Origin: Abiotrophia sp938010525
GTDB taxonomy: Bacteria > Bacillota > Bacilli > Lactobacillales > Aerococcaceae
DNA: 64,000 nt
Direction: 5' to 3'
Assembly: GCF_938010525.1 (NCBI RefSeq)
Contig: NZ_CALLVK010000022.1
Coordinates: 62,001 to 126,000 of the forward strand
The translations under genes were made by a program, and so were the position numbers. The notes under the pieces were generated by a model. It was not told the origin of the DNA. It did not search any database and saw only the letters and a program-made list of their open reading frames with translations. Of this stretch, positions 8,345-15,375 are shown in pieces (position 1 is the stretch's first letter; each line of letters begins with the position of its first letter).

Positions 8345-9558
8345 AGTGTCTTTTCTCCTTCAGCTAGAATCACTTGCCAGGCTGCCAAGGCTAGACTGGT
8401 CTTGGACTGTTGGGGCAGGAGAACTTCCTGACCCTGAGCCCCCAGGACATAGACCTGGTTCTTATCGGAGTTGAAGCCGATGGCCGGGTTGGACACATCA
8501 TTGGCGATGAGCCAGTCGGCCCCTTTCTTGCTTAACTTAGCTCGGGCATGTTCTAGCAAATTCTGGGTTTCCGCCGCAAAGCCGATTAGGACTTGCTGGC
8601 GCTTGGTCTGGCCTAGTTGGGCCAAAATATCTGGGTTTTGGACTAGGTCTAGTTGCCAGTCCATCTGACCGGCCACTTTCTTAATCTTCTGATCATGAGG
8701 ATGCTTGACCCGATAGTCGCTGACGGCTGCAGCCATGACGACATAGTCCATTTGGTCATAGTGAGAGGTCATAGCCTGGGCCAATTCTTGGGCTGAAGCT
8801 ACCTCTTGGACTTGGACGCCTTCTGGTGGTAGGAGGCTGTGCGTGGTGGAGACCAGAGTGACAGTCGCCCCCAACCAGTCAGCCGCCTGGGCCATGGCAT
8901 AGCCCATTTTGCCAGACGAATCGTTGCTGATGTAACGGACTGGGTCAATGCGCTCGCGGGTACCCCCGGCCGAGACAATGACCTGCTTGCCGGCTAAACT
9001 TTGAGGTAAATGGGTCCGGGCATAGAGGCGCTCGACTTGGGCCACAATGCGATGGAGTTCAGGCAGGCGGCCTTTGCCTTCATAGCCTTCCGCTAAGAAA
9101 CCTGTGTCAGGCTCCATAATGGTCAGGCCATCTGCTCGCAGTTGGGCCAGGTTGCGCTGGGTCGCGGGGTTCTCGTACATGTGGACATTCATGGCCGGCA
9201 CCACCAGAACGGGGGCCGTTACTGCCAAGAGGGTAGTGGTCACCACATCATCTGCCAAGCCATGCGCCATTTTAGCCAAGCCATTGGCTGTGGCTGGCAC
9301 CACCAGGGCTAGGTTGCACCAGTCAGCCATGGCCACATGTTGGACTTGGCTTGGCTCCCGCTCGTCAAAAGTATGGGTGAGGACCTGGCGTTTGGTCAGG
9401 ACCTGCAAGGTCAGCGGCGTCACAAATTCCTGGGCCGACTGAGTCATGGCCACCTGAACTTGGGCACCCTTTTTAATTAACTGGCGGACCAGTTCTGGTA
9501 CCTTATAGGCCGCGATGCCCCCCATGACAAAGACACCGATTTTTACATTTTCTAACAC
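8341..9558 (-). CDS. coaBC: Bifunctional phosphopantothenoylcysteine decarboxylase / phosphopantothenate-cysteine ligase
   Basis: Two consecutive steps of coenzyme A synthesis: ligation of cysteine to 4'-phosphopantothenate, then FMN-dependent decarboxylation. Of the 405 residues, the N-terminal half (about 1-180) is the CoaC flavoprotein fold with VPATANGLAKMAHGLADD and PAMNVHMYENP. The C-terminal half (about 188-405) is CoaB with SAGGTRERIDPVRYISNDSS and the KIKK loop. Streptococci usually have separate coaB and coaC; here they are fused. It is the first gene of an operon with ecsA and ecsB, joined by a 4-base overlap. Confidence 0.93.
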   Translation of the reverse strand: MLENVKIGVFVMGGIAAYKVPELVRQLIKKGAQVQVAMTQSAQEFVTPLTLQVLTKRQVLTHTFDEREPSQVQHVAMADWCNLALVVPATANGLAKMAHGLADDVVTTTLLAVTAPVLVVPAMNVHMYENPATQRNLAQLRADGLTIMEPDTGFLAEGYEGKGRLPELHRIVAQVERLYARTHLPQSLAGKQVIVSAGGTRERIDPVRYISNDSSGKMGYAMAQAADWLGATVTLVSTTHSLLPPEGVQVQEVASAQELAQAMTSHYDQMDYVVMAAAVSDYRVKHPHDQKIKKVAGQMDWQLDLVQNPDILAQLGQTKRQQVLIGFAAETQNLLEHARAKLSKKGADWLIANDVSNPAIGFNSDKNQVYVLGAQGQEVLLPQQSKTSLALAAWQVILAEGEKTL

Positions 9559-9605
9559 GCGGAGCCACCTCCAATCATTTTCCTTCTTATTTTAGCATAT
9601 TCTAG

Positions 9606-9631
9606 CAAAAAAAGAGAGGGCCAGGCCTCTC
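9606..9631 (-). terminator. Terminator after the NAD(P)H oxidoreductase gene
   Basis: GAGAGG (9614-9619) pairs with CCTCTC (9626-9631). On the minus strand a run of seven T follows (9613-9607). It starts a few bases after the stop at 9636. Confidence 0.8.
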
Positions 9632-9635
9632 CTCC

Positions 9636-10211
9636 TTAAACGCGACTGGACAGGGTGGCCAGATAGACGTCAATCTCCTCCTGGCTGATATGGCCGATGC
9701 CACCCAGGTTGTACCAAATAGGATTGAGGAAGCCTACATCCTTGAAGGTGCCGGCCATGGTCGTGCCCCGAATAGGGTCGCCAAAGACCTGCTCCAGGTC
9801 TTCTGTAGAAGCAGCTGAAGTCGTGAAAATGTAGGTCTTGCGCACCTGGCGGCTGGCTAGGAGGCGTTGATTTTCGGTCTCGAAGGCCGACTTAGGCAAC
9901 AGCACCTTATCCAGGAAGCCCCGCATAATGGCGGGCATGTCATACCACCAAATAGGATAGATGAAGATAATTTGCTCTGTCTGGTCCAAAATTTGGACAT
10001 AGCGTTCTACCTGGGGATCGGTCGTCTTGCCTTCCCCATAGACGGCTAAGTCCGCGGCCGACAGAACCGGATTGAACTGGTCAGCATAGAGGTCTAGTAG
10101 GGTCACCGAGTGGCCCTTGGCTTCTAGGGTGGCGACTAGGCGCTCCAAAATAGCATGGTTGAGACTGCCCTCATAGGGGTGGGCGTAAACAATGGTCGTT
10201 TGCATGGTCAT
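9636..10211 (-). CDS. Flavodoxin-fold NAD(P)H-dependent oxidoreductase
   Basis: A soluble FMN/FAD-binding quinone- or azo-reductase-like enzyme of the KefF/MdaB/YwrO superfamily. The 191 residues show the first beta-strand and phosphate loop (IVYAHPYEGSLNHAI), the conserved YPIWWYDMPAIMRGFLDKVL block near residue 90, and a GTTMAGTF segment near 150. The start could be M1 or M3. It is monocistronic. The physiological substrate cannot be told from sequence. Confidence 0.82.
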   Translation of the reverse strand: MTMQTTIVYAHPYEGSLNHAILERLVATLEAKGHSVTLLDLYADQFNPVLSAADLAVYGEGKTTDPQVERYVQILDQTEQIIFIYPIWWYDMPAIMRGFLDKVLLPKSAFETENQRLLASRQVRKTYIFTTSAASTEDLEQVFGDPIRGTTMAGTFKDVGFLNPIWYNLGGIGHISQEEIDVYLATLSSRV

Positions 10212-10335
10212 CTTAGCACGTCCTTTCTCTGAGTTTGGTAGGGTTTTCCATATTGTAACATATTTTGGGGCTGATATTAAGTGAGGTGGCTAGGTAGGGG
10301 GTGTGGGAGCTAAATAGCAGGTGCGGTGGCCGGAG

Positions 10336-10455
10336 GAGCTAGTGGTCCACTCGGCGGAGTGGACCACTGGCTCATGACTTTTCCGCCTTTTTAGTCGCTT
10401 TTGAGCACTTACCAGCCTAGCTAGTGGTCCACTCGAAAGAGTGGTCCACTGGCTC
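10336..10455. repeat. Two more copies of the nested 38-base palindrome
   Basis: Copies at 10336-10373 and 10418-10455, 82 bases apart. The arms match the array at 6040; the central hexanucleotides differ (CGGCGG and CGAAAG). The spacer after the first copy (CTTTTTAGTCGCTTTTGAGC region) resembles the sequence just before the isolated copy at 12015, so the three probably belonged to one array. Confidence 0.88.
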
Positions 10456-10488
10456 GCGGCTTCTCGGGGCTTTTGGGATTAAGTCCCT

Positions 10489-10806
10489 ATAATTGTGTAA
10501 AAAGAAAAAGCCAGGTAATCTCTGGTACAATGTAGTTGTCGGAAAACATTGAAAGAGGAGATTACCATGACTTACCTTAATATTAACCTAAAACTTGAAG
10601 AATTAACAGAGGCAGTTTTAAACAGTGACATGAACACGCTCATGAAGTCGCTGGCCATTACCGTCTTTAATGCCTACATGGAAGAAGAACGCCACCAGTT
10701 CATCCAAGCCGCTCCCCATGAACGCTCCGACCAGCGCCAAGACTATCGCAACGGCTACTATGAACGCCAATGGACACTATCCATCGGTACCCTTAAATTA
10801 CAAGTC
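10489..10806 (+). pseudogene. IS256-family transposase, truncated 5' part
   Basis: The left end of an IS256-type element, with an inverted-repeat-like start (AATTGTGTAAAAAG) at about 10489. A start codon at 10567 follows AAAGAGGAGATTACC. About 80 residues are typical of the mutator transposase N-terminus (EERHQFIQAAPHERSDQRQD, YRNGYYER, SIGTLKLQV). The reading then runs straight into a fragment of an unrelated ABC ATPase gene on the other strand, so the DDE catalytic domain is missing. Confidence 0.85.
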
Positions 10807-11068
10807 CTACATCTTCACGGCGGTATTTGGTCAACTGATGAGCATTGTAGTCTGAAATATCTGTACCATCAATAATGACATTTCCTTCATCATTGGTGTC
10901 CATTCCACCTCAAATATTCAAGACGGTCGATTTTCCCGCACCAGATGAACCTAAGATGATAAGCAGTTCTCCTTTTTCAATTTCAAAGTTAATATCATTG
11001 TTAGTGACGATTTCTGTTTCTCCAACATGATAAGGATTATAGCTGTGCTTTACTTCAATATAAGCCAT
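10803..11068 (-). pseudogene. MacB/LolD-type ABC exporter ATPase fragment
   Basis: Starts at 11068 behind TTGAGGAGAAT. It reads MAYIEVKHSYNPYHVGETEI, then Walker A ILGSSGAGKST followed by VLNI. A stop codon (TGA) stands where a leucine is expected before GGMDTNDEGNVIIDGTDISD. The frame then continues to YRREDVGLV, where it meets the transposase fragment. So it carries both an internal nonsense change and loss of the last two thirds. This type usually pairs with FtsX-like permeases and a TetR regulator, which matches the broken TetR gene next to it. Confidence 0.82.
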
Positions 11069-11214
11069 ATTCTCCTCAACAATTTTGCTCTTTTGATTCA
11101 AACAAACCAAACTAAATGGACAACACGTTGATTAAAACGCTTTATTGGTATATGCTAGACCTAGAAAGAAAGCTATAATCAAACTTTTAAAAACTGTTGA
11201 TTTAAGGAGAAACG

Positions 11215-11298
11215 ATGACCAATACACAAAAACGAGCTACCCAAACCAAAGAATATATCAAAGAGGCACTGACTCTACTCTTAACAGAAGATCGATAG
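11215..11298 (+). pseudogene. TetR-family regulator, 5' fragment
   Basis: 27 codons from an ATG behind AAGGAGAAACG: MTNTQKRATQTKEYIKEALT then LLLTEDR and a stop. This is the first helix of a TetR DNA-binding domain. The continuation (FEDITVGEICEV...) is found about 580 bases downstream at 11882, so the gene was split by inserted DNA carrying the HIT gene. Divergent from the broken ABC ATPase gene. Confidence 0.75.
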
Positions 11299-11308
11299 GA
11301 GAAAAGAT

Positions 11309-11686
11309 ATGACCTGCATTTTTTGTCATCAACTCAAAGAAGAAGATATTCTCTACCAGACGGAGCATTTCAAGGTTGTGTTGGACATTGACCCCATTCA
11401 AACTGGACACTTGCTTATCATTAGTAAGGACCATTACCAACAACTTAGTCAGCTTCCCACTGCTCTTCGCTACGAATTATCAGACTTAGAAGTCTTTTTG
11501 ACTGAAAAGCTCTGTCAAACATTACCTATCGACGGGGTAACCATAGCTTGCAATGATTGCTTGTTCGACGCTGGCACCCATTTCCATGTCCACCTGATTC
11601 CACGCTTGAAAACAGACGGCTTCTGGGACCAGATTTCGCTTGCACAAGTGCAGCTGGACCTGAATGCCTTTCTCAAAGCATTATAA
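11309..11686 (+). CDS. HIT-family nucleotide hydrolase/transferase
   Basis: A 125-residue cytoplasmic protein of the histidine-triad superfamily, members of which hydrolyse AMP derivatives or diadenosine polyphosphates. The triad is at H91, H93 and H95 (THFHVHLIPR). C3 and C6 near the N-terminus resemble the metal site of Hint-type proteins, and the central GHLLIISKDHYQ strand is typical. The ribosome site AGGAGAAAAG is good and no damage is visible. It stands inside a split TetR gene, so it arrived as part of a transferred block. The precise substrate is unknown. Confidence 0.85.
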   Translation: MTCIFCHQLKEEDILYQTEHFKVVLDIDPIQTGHLLIISKDHYQQLSQLPTALRYELSDLEVFLTEKLCQTLPIDGVTIACNDCLFDAGTHFHVHLIPRLKTDGFWDQISLAQVQLDLNAFLKAL

Positions 11687-11690
11687 CAAT

Positions 11691-11709
11691 CAACCCGACG
11701 GTTGCTTTT
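11691..11709 (+). terminator. Possible weak terminator after the HIT gene
   Basis: CAACC (11691-11695) pairs with GGTTG (11700-11704), then CTTTT. The stem is only 5 bases. Confidence 0.35.
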
Positions 11710-11755
11710 CATGTGCTCTTACTAAGGATTACTGATTTCCTCATTTTTCCTGATA

Positions 11756-11880
11756 TTAGTCTGGAACATCTGGAATTTTGTTCGCAACAGCAACGAGTTT
11801 TTCCACTTCTTCCTTGATTTTCAATGGATTGATTTTTGGTAAATCTTGAGCTGTAAAGTCCTCTATTACCTTATTATTAA
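11756..11880 (-). pseudogene. C-terminal fragment of an unidentified gene
   Basis: An open minus-strand frame ending at 11756 reads IEDFTAQDLPKINPLKIKEE then VEKLVAVANKIPDVPD. It has no start and begins exactly where the TetR remnant ends. I do not recognise the family. It converges on the HIT gene, so both probably came in on the same donor segment. Confidence 0.45.
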
Positions 11881-11881
11881 G

Positions 11882-11962
11882 AAGTTTGAAGATATCACGG
11901 TGGGCGAAATTTGTGAAGTTGCAATGATTAGACGTGCAACTTTTTACAAATATTTCGGTGAA
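11882..11962 (+). pseudogene. TetR-family regulator, second fragment
   Basis: KFEDITVGEICEVAMIRRAT then FYKYFGE is the rest of the TetR helix-turn-helix. It breaks off into spacer-like DNA preceding the palindromic repeat at 12015. The ligand-binding domain is lost. Confidence 0.75.
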
Positions 11963-12014
11963 GGGATTTTATCAGGATGGGTTCCTTTTAGTCCTTTTTG
12001 GACACTTAACAAGC

Positions 12015-12052
12015 CAGCTAGTGGTCCACTCGGCGGAGTGGACCACTGGCTC
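12015..12052. repeat. Isolated copy of the nested 38-base palindrome
   Basis: Same arms as the copies at 6040 and 10336, with centre CGGCGG as in the copy at 10336. Only the first base (C for G) deviates from consensus. Confidence 0.88.
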
Positions 12053-12112
12053 GCGGCTTGGGCTCTGTTTTAGTATCTTTTGTACGCTAGCTTCTTAGCC
12101 TTGCTTCCACTC

Positions 12113-12143
12113 CCCTATTTATCTATTACATAGATAAATAGGG
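12113..12143. repeat. 31-base perfect palindrome, copy 1
   Basis: CCCTATTTATCTA (12113-12125), loop TTACA, then the exact complement (12131-12143). The identical element occurs in the opposite orientation at 22435-22465. No T run follows on either strand. Confidence 0.85.
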
Positions 12144-12184
12144 TGTGAGACTTCCAAATTACGTGTCCAAAAGAGCACTATTTA

Positions 12185-12215
12185 CACAAAAAAGACGAGG
12201 ACAAGTCCTCGTCTT
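12185..12215 (-). terminator. Terminator of queT
   Basis: AAGACGAGGAC (12192-12202) pairs with GTCCTCGTCTT (12205-12215); on the minus strand a T run follows. It starts 9 bases after the queT stop. Confidence 0.88.
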
Positions 12216-12223
12216 AAAATTAA

Positions 12224-12781
12224 TTAGCGTTCAAGATCTACGCGTTGGCTGACAAAGTACATGATGACGGAGCCTAGTGTCAACATAACAAATTCACTGA
12301 TGAAGAGTGATAGATAGGTTGCCCAGAAGCCAGCTTCTGCTGCGCCTAAAACTAATAGCTCTAAGGCAATGACAAACATGGATAGGGAGAAGACCAGGGT
12401 CAAGACAGCGTAACGTACAATTGTTTGTGTCTTAGCGGATGTCCCTTTGGCAAGGGCTGCGACGACCAAGTCCCCAATCCAGCGTGCTAGCCAGAGGAAG
12501 AGTAAGGTCTGCAAGGTCCCTACGACCATGTCAACCGGGCCATATTGATAAGCATTAACGATGAAGACCCCTAAGGTCACGGCGTAGACATAGCGCTTGT
12601 TATAGAGACTGGTGAAGTTAAGCGTCTCTGCCAAGCGGAACTGAACCGGGCCAAAAGAATATGGCAGGGTCAGGAAAGTTAAAACGATATAGAGGCCGGC
12701 AACTAAGCCTGCGCGGGTCAGCTCACGGCTGTCCTTCCAGTTGGGCCAACTTAGCCAACTAGGTTTAAGATGGTTATTCAT
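12224..12781 (-). CDS. queT: QueT-family ECF transporter S component (queuosine precursor)
   Basis: A substrate-binding membrane subunit of a group II ECF transporter, predicted to import a queuosine precursor such as preQ1. The 185 residues from the ATG at 12781 include about five to six hydrophobic segments and the family block FGPVQFRLAETLNF with a following KRYVYAVTLGVFI. An upstream in-frame ATG at 12835 is rejected because it lies inside a preQ1-II riboswitch and lacks a ribosome site, whereas 12781 follows AAAGGAGGAACTTAT. QueT has no ATPase of its own; the EcfA1-EcfA2-EcfT module encoded at 32080-34584 is the likely energiser. Confidence 0.88.
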   Translation of the reverse strand: MNNHLKPSWLSWPNWKDSRELTRAGLVAGLYIVLTFLTLPYSFGPVQFRLAETLNFTSLYNKRYVYAVTLGVFIVNAYQYGPVDMVVGTLQTLLFLWLARWIGDLVVAALAKGTSAKTQTIVRYAVLTLVFSLSMFVIALELLVLGAAEAGFWATYLSLFISEFVMLTLGSVIMYFVSQRVDLER

Positions 12782-12788
12782 ATAAGTT

Positions 12789-12876
12789 CCTCCTTTGTAG
12801 TCCGGCTCAAGCCGACTAGTACTTACTGCGACCAAAGGATGCTAAGTGTCGCAGGGGGCTGTCCCATCATGACAGC
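12789..12876 (-). promoter_or_regulatory. preQ1-II riboswitch upstream of queT
   Basis: On the minus strand a hairpin CTGCGAC...GTCGCAG (12854-12826) encloses the conserved TTAGC and CTTT elements. It is followed by a short linker, a GTCGGC/GCCGGAC hairpin and CAAAGGAG at the ribosome site, the order known for preQ1-II RNAs of Lactobacillales. An optional upstream P1 hairpin GCTGTC/GACAGC spans 12858-12876. The ribosome site is part of the motif, so ligand binding should block translation. A plausible promoter is TTGCAA (12914-12909), 16 bases, TAGACT (12892-12887). Confidence 0.8.
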
Positions 12877-12973
12877 GACCCTATCTAGTCTACCATTTTC
12901 TGGTGATTTTGCAATAGCTAATTGACACATTCTCCGTTATAATGTAGGTATCAATGCCCAAGGAGGAGTCATT

Positions 12974-13465
12974 ATGCCCCATCTATACTTTGCCAGCCCC
13001 CTCTTCACCGAAATGGAGCGTGCCTTCAACGCCCAAGTGGTTGCTAATCTACGTGCTCAAGTTCCTGACCTAACCGTCTTCCTACCCCAAGAGCAAGAAG
13101 CCATTAACGATAAAAATGCCTATGCCGATTCCCAAATGATTGCCCGCTACGATACGGAAGCCGTCCTCAAGAGCGATGTCCTGGTGGCCGTCCTGGACGG
13201 TCAGATTATCGACCCAGGCGTAGCCTCCGAAATCGGCATTGCCTATCAGGCTGGCATCCCGATTGTGGGCCTCTATACCGATGTCCGCCAACAAGGGGGC
13301 AGTCACCCTGAAAAACTCAAGGCCTTGCAAGACGTAGCCGAGTCTCAATTTAGCTATGTCAACCTCTACACGACCGGTCTCATTAAGCTAAGAGGCGAGA
13401 TTGTGACGGCTTCTGCTGACCTGCCGGCCGCTGTCCAACGCCAACTAGATCAAGTTCCCAAATAA
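12974..13465 (+). CDS. Nucleoside 2-deoxyribosyltransferase family protein
   Basis: Likely cleaves or exchanges the base of 2'-deoxyribonucleosides in purine/pyrimidine salvage. The 163 residues show the family opening YFASPLFTEMERAFN, a QMIARYDTEAVLKSDVLVAVLDG block (nucleotide-binding Asp pair) and GVASEIGIAYQAGIPIVGLYTD with the candidate catalytic Glu in SEIG. A ribosome site AAGGAGGAGTC precedes the ATG. It is divergent from queT; a TATAAT at 12938-12943 is the probable -10. The base specificity cannot be told from sequence. Confidence 0.85.
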   Translation: MPHLYFASPLFTEMERAFNAQVVANLRAQVPDLTVFLPQEQEAINDKNAYADSQMIARYDTEAVLKSDVLVAVLDGQIIDPGVASEIGIAYQAGIPIVGLYTDVRQQGGSHPEKLKALQDVAESQFSYVNLYTTGLIKLRGEIVTASADLPAAVQRQLDQVPK

Positions 13466-13553
13466 ATGAGCCAAGCCCGCTAAAATATGGTATGATAGTA
13501 GGGTATGCGTCAAGCTGACTTGACCCAACATGAACCAAGGAGGAAACATTTAA

Positions 13554-15185
13554 ATGATCAACGTTTCAAACGTGAGCTTACTCTTTTCAGATCGTAAATT
13601 ATTCGACGATGTCAACATTACCTTCACCCCTGGCAACTGCTACGGGGTTATTGGGGCCAACGGGGCAGGTAAATCTACCTTCCTGAAAATCTTGGCCGGC
13701 GATATCGCGCCAACTACCGGGAATGTCTCCATGGATCCCCATGAGCGCCTGGCGGTCCTCAGTCAGAACCACTATGGTTTCGAAGACTTCACCGTTATCG
13801 AGACCGTGATGATGGGCCACAAGGAACTCTATGACATTATGAAAGAAAAAGACGCCATCTACGCTAAGGAAGACTTCAGCGATGAAGACGGTGTCCGCGC
13901 CGGCGAACTCGAAGCTGCCTTTGCTGAAATGGGCGGTTGGGAAGCTGAAGCCGAAGCTAGCAACATGCTGCAAGGCTTAGGTCTCGGCAAGGATCTTCAC
14001 TACAGCTACATGCGTGAGCTGATTGAAGCTGACAAGATTAAGGTGCTCTTGGCCCAAGCCCTCTTTGGCAAGCCAGACAACTTGCTCTTAGACGAGCCGA
14101 CCAACGGTCTGGACGCAGCCGCTATCGAATGGCTGAGCGACTTTATCTTGAACTTCCCTAACACGGTCATCGTGGTTTCCCACGACCGTCACTTCTTGAA
14201 CACGGTCTGCACCCACATGGCCGATGTGGACTTCGGGAAAATCAAGCTCTATGTCGGTAACTATGACTTCTGGCTCCAATCCAGCCAATTGGCTGCTAAG
14301 ATGGCCGCTGACCAAAACGCTAAGAAGGAAGAGAAGATTAAGGAACTCCAAGCCTTCATCGCTCGCTTCTCAGCTAACGCTTCTAAATCCAAACAAGCAA
14401 CTTCCCGTAAGAAGATGCTGGATAAGATCACCCTGGATGACATTCAGCCATCCTCCCGTCGTTACCCATTCGTAGGCTTCACGCCAGAACGCGAAATCGG
14501 CAATGACTTACTCCGGGTAGAAGGCCTGAGCAAAACCATCGATGGCGAGAAGGTCTTAGACAACATTACCTTCACCCTCCGTCGCGATGACAAGGTCGCC
14601 TTCCTCAGCCGTAACGACATCGCCCTCTCTGCCTTCTTCGACATTATCATGGGCAAGATGGAAGCAGACAGCGGTAGCTTCGAGTGGGGTGTGACCACCA
14701 GTCAAACCTACCTACCTAAGAACTCTGGCGACGAATTCGACGGCGTACACTTAACCATTGTGGATTGGCTCCGTCAATACGCTAGCAAGGAAGAGAGCGA
14801 CAACACCTTCTTGCGTAGCTTCTTGGGTCGTATGCTCTTCTCTGGGGAAGACGTGATGAAGGAAGTCAATGTCCTATCCGGGGGCGAAAAGGTTCGCTGT
14901 ATGTTATCTAAGATGATGTTATCTAAGGCTAACGTCTTGGTATTGGACCAACCAACCAACCACTTAGACTTGGAATCTATTACCGCACTTAACGACGGCC
15001 TAATTAAGTTCAAGGGCGCCATCCTCATGGCTTCCCACGACTACGAGGTCCTCAACACCACCTGTAACCGGGTCATCGAGTTGACACCTAACGGGGCCTT
15101 CGACCGCATTGACACCACCTATGAAGAATACTTGGAAAACAAGGACGTGCAACAACGCGTTAATGACTTGTACCAAGGGAAATAA
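13554..15185 (+). CDS. ABC-F family ATPase (YkpA/YbiT type)
   Basis: A 543-residue soluble protein with two ABC domains and no membrane segments, of the ABC-F class that acts on ribosomes. Domain 1 has Walker A GANGAGKST (34-42) and DEPTNGLD, but its signature is degenerate (ELIEADKIKV where LSGG is expected). Domain 2 lacks the Walker A lysine (SRNDIALSAF) but has a full signature LSGGEKVR and DQPTNHLD. Degeneracy of domain 2 is usual in the YkpA/YbiT branch; the domain 1 signature looks more divergent. The linker around residues 240-300 is charged. It may protect or regulate ribosomes, but no antibiotic resistance can be inferred. Confidence 0.88.
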   Translation: MINVSNVSLLFSDRKLFDDVNITFTPGNCYGVIGANGAGKSTFLKILAGDIAPTTGNVSMDPHERLAVLSQNHYGFEDFTVIETVMMGHKELYDIMKEKDAIYAKEDFSDEDGVRAGELEAAFAEMGGWEAEAEASNMLQGLGLGKDLHYSYMRELIEADKIKVLLAQALFGKPDNLLLDEPTNGLDAAAIEWLSDFILNFPNTVIVVSHDRHFLNTVCTHMADVDFGKIKLYVGNYDFWLQSSQLAAKMAADQNAKKEEKIKELQAFIARFSANASKSKQATSRKKMLDKITLDDIQPSSRRYPFVGFTPEREIGNDLLRVEGLSKTIDGEKVLDNITFTLRRDDKVAFLSRNDIALSAFFDIIMGKMEADSGSFEWGVTTSQTYLPKNSGDEFDGVHLTIVDWLRQYASKEESDNTFLRSFLGRMLFSGEDVMKEVNVLSGGEKVRCMLSKMMLSKANVLVLDQPTNHLDLESITALNDGLIKFKGAILMASHDYEVLNTTCNRVIELTPNGAFDRIDTTYEEYLENKDVQQRVNDLYQGK

Positions 15186-15194
15186 GCTATTTAA

Positions 15195-15226
15195 AAGAGG
15201 GCTGGCATGATGCCAGCCCTTTTTTA
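15195..15226 (+). terminator. Terminator of the ABC-F gene
   Basis: GGGCTGGCA (15199-15207), loop TGA, TGCCAGCCC (15211-15219), then six T. Confidence 0.92.
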
Positions 15227-15375
15227 GCGCAAAAATTTAGGTCCGAAGCAGGCAAGAAACAGAAAAGAATACCATCTTCAACTCGTTGAAACCGCACTCT
15301 TTTTGGCTTATAATATATTCAAGCAAGTTCTGTATATTTTCGTTTACATTAAATCAAAATAAGGTGATGAGAATA

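Noticed and set aside
6040..12052. The palindromic repeats as a CRISPR array
   Set aside because: The spacers are themselves conserved rather than unique, copies are scattered, and there are no cas genes.
12922..12943. TTGACA and TATAAT upstream of the deoxyribosyltransferase gene as one promoter
   Set aside because: The spacing is only 10 bases; the TATAAT may be used with another -35, but this pair cannot work together.
15237..15275. A 12-codon minus-strand frame (MVFFSVSCLLRT) divergent from the Rgg gene, as a possible signalling peptide
   Set aside because: No ribosome site, too short, and unlike known SHP peptides.
15286..15375. Longer start for the Rgg gene at 15286
   Set aside because: The extra 30 residues are not Rgg-like; the ATG at 15376 has a ribosome site and begins the helix-turn-helix at the usual distance.
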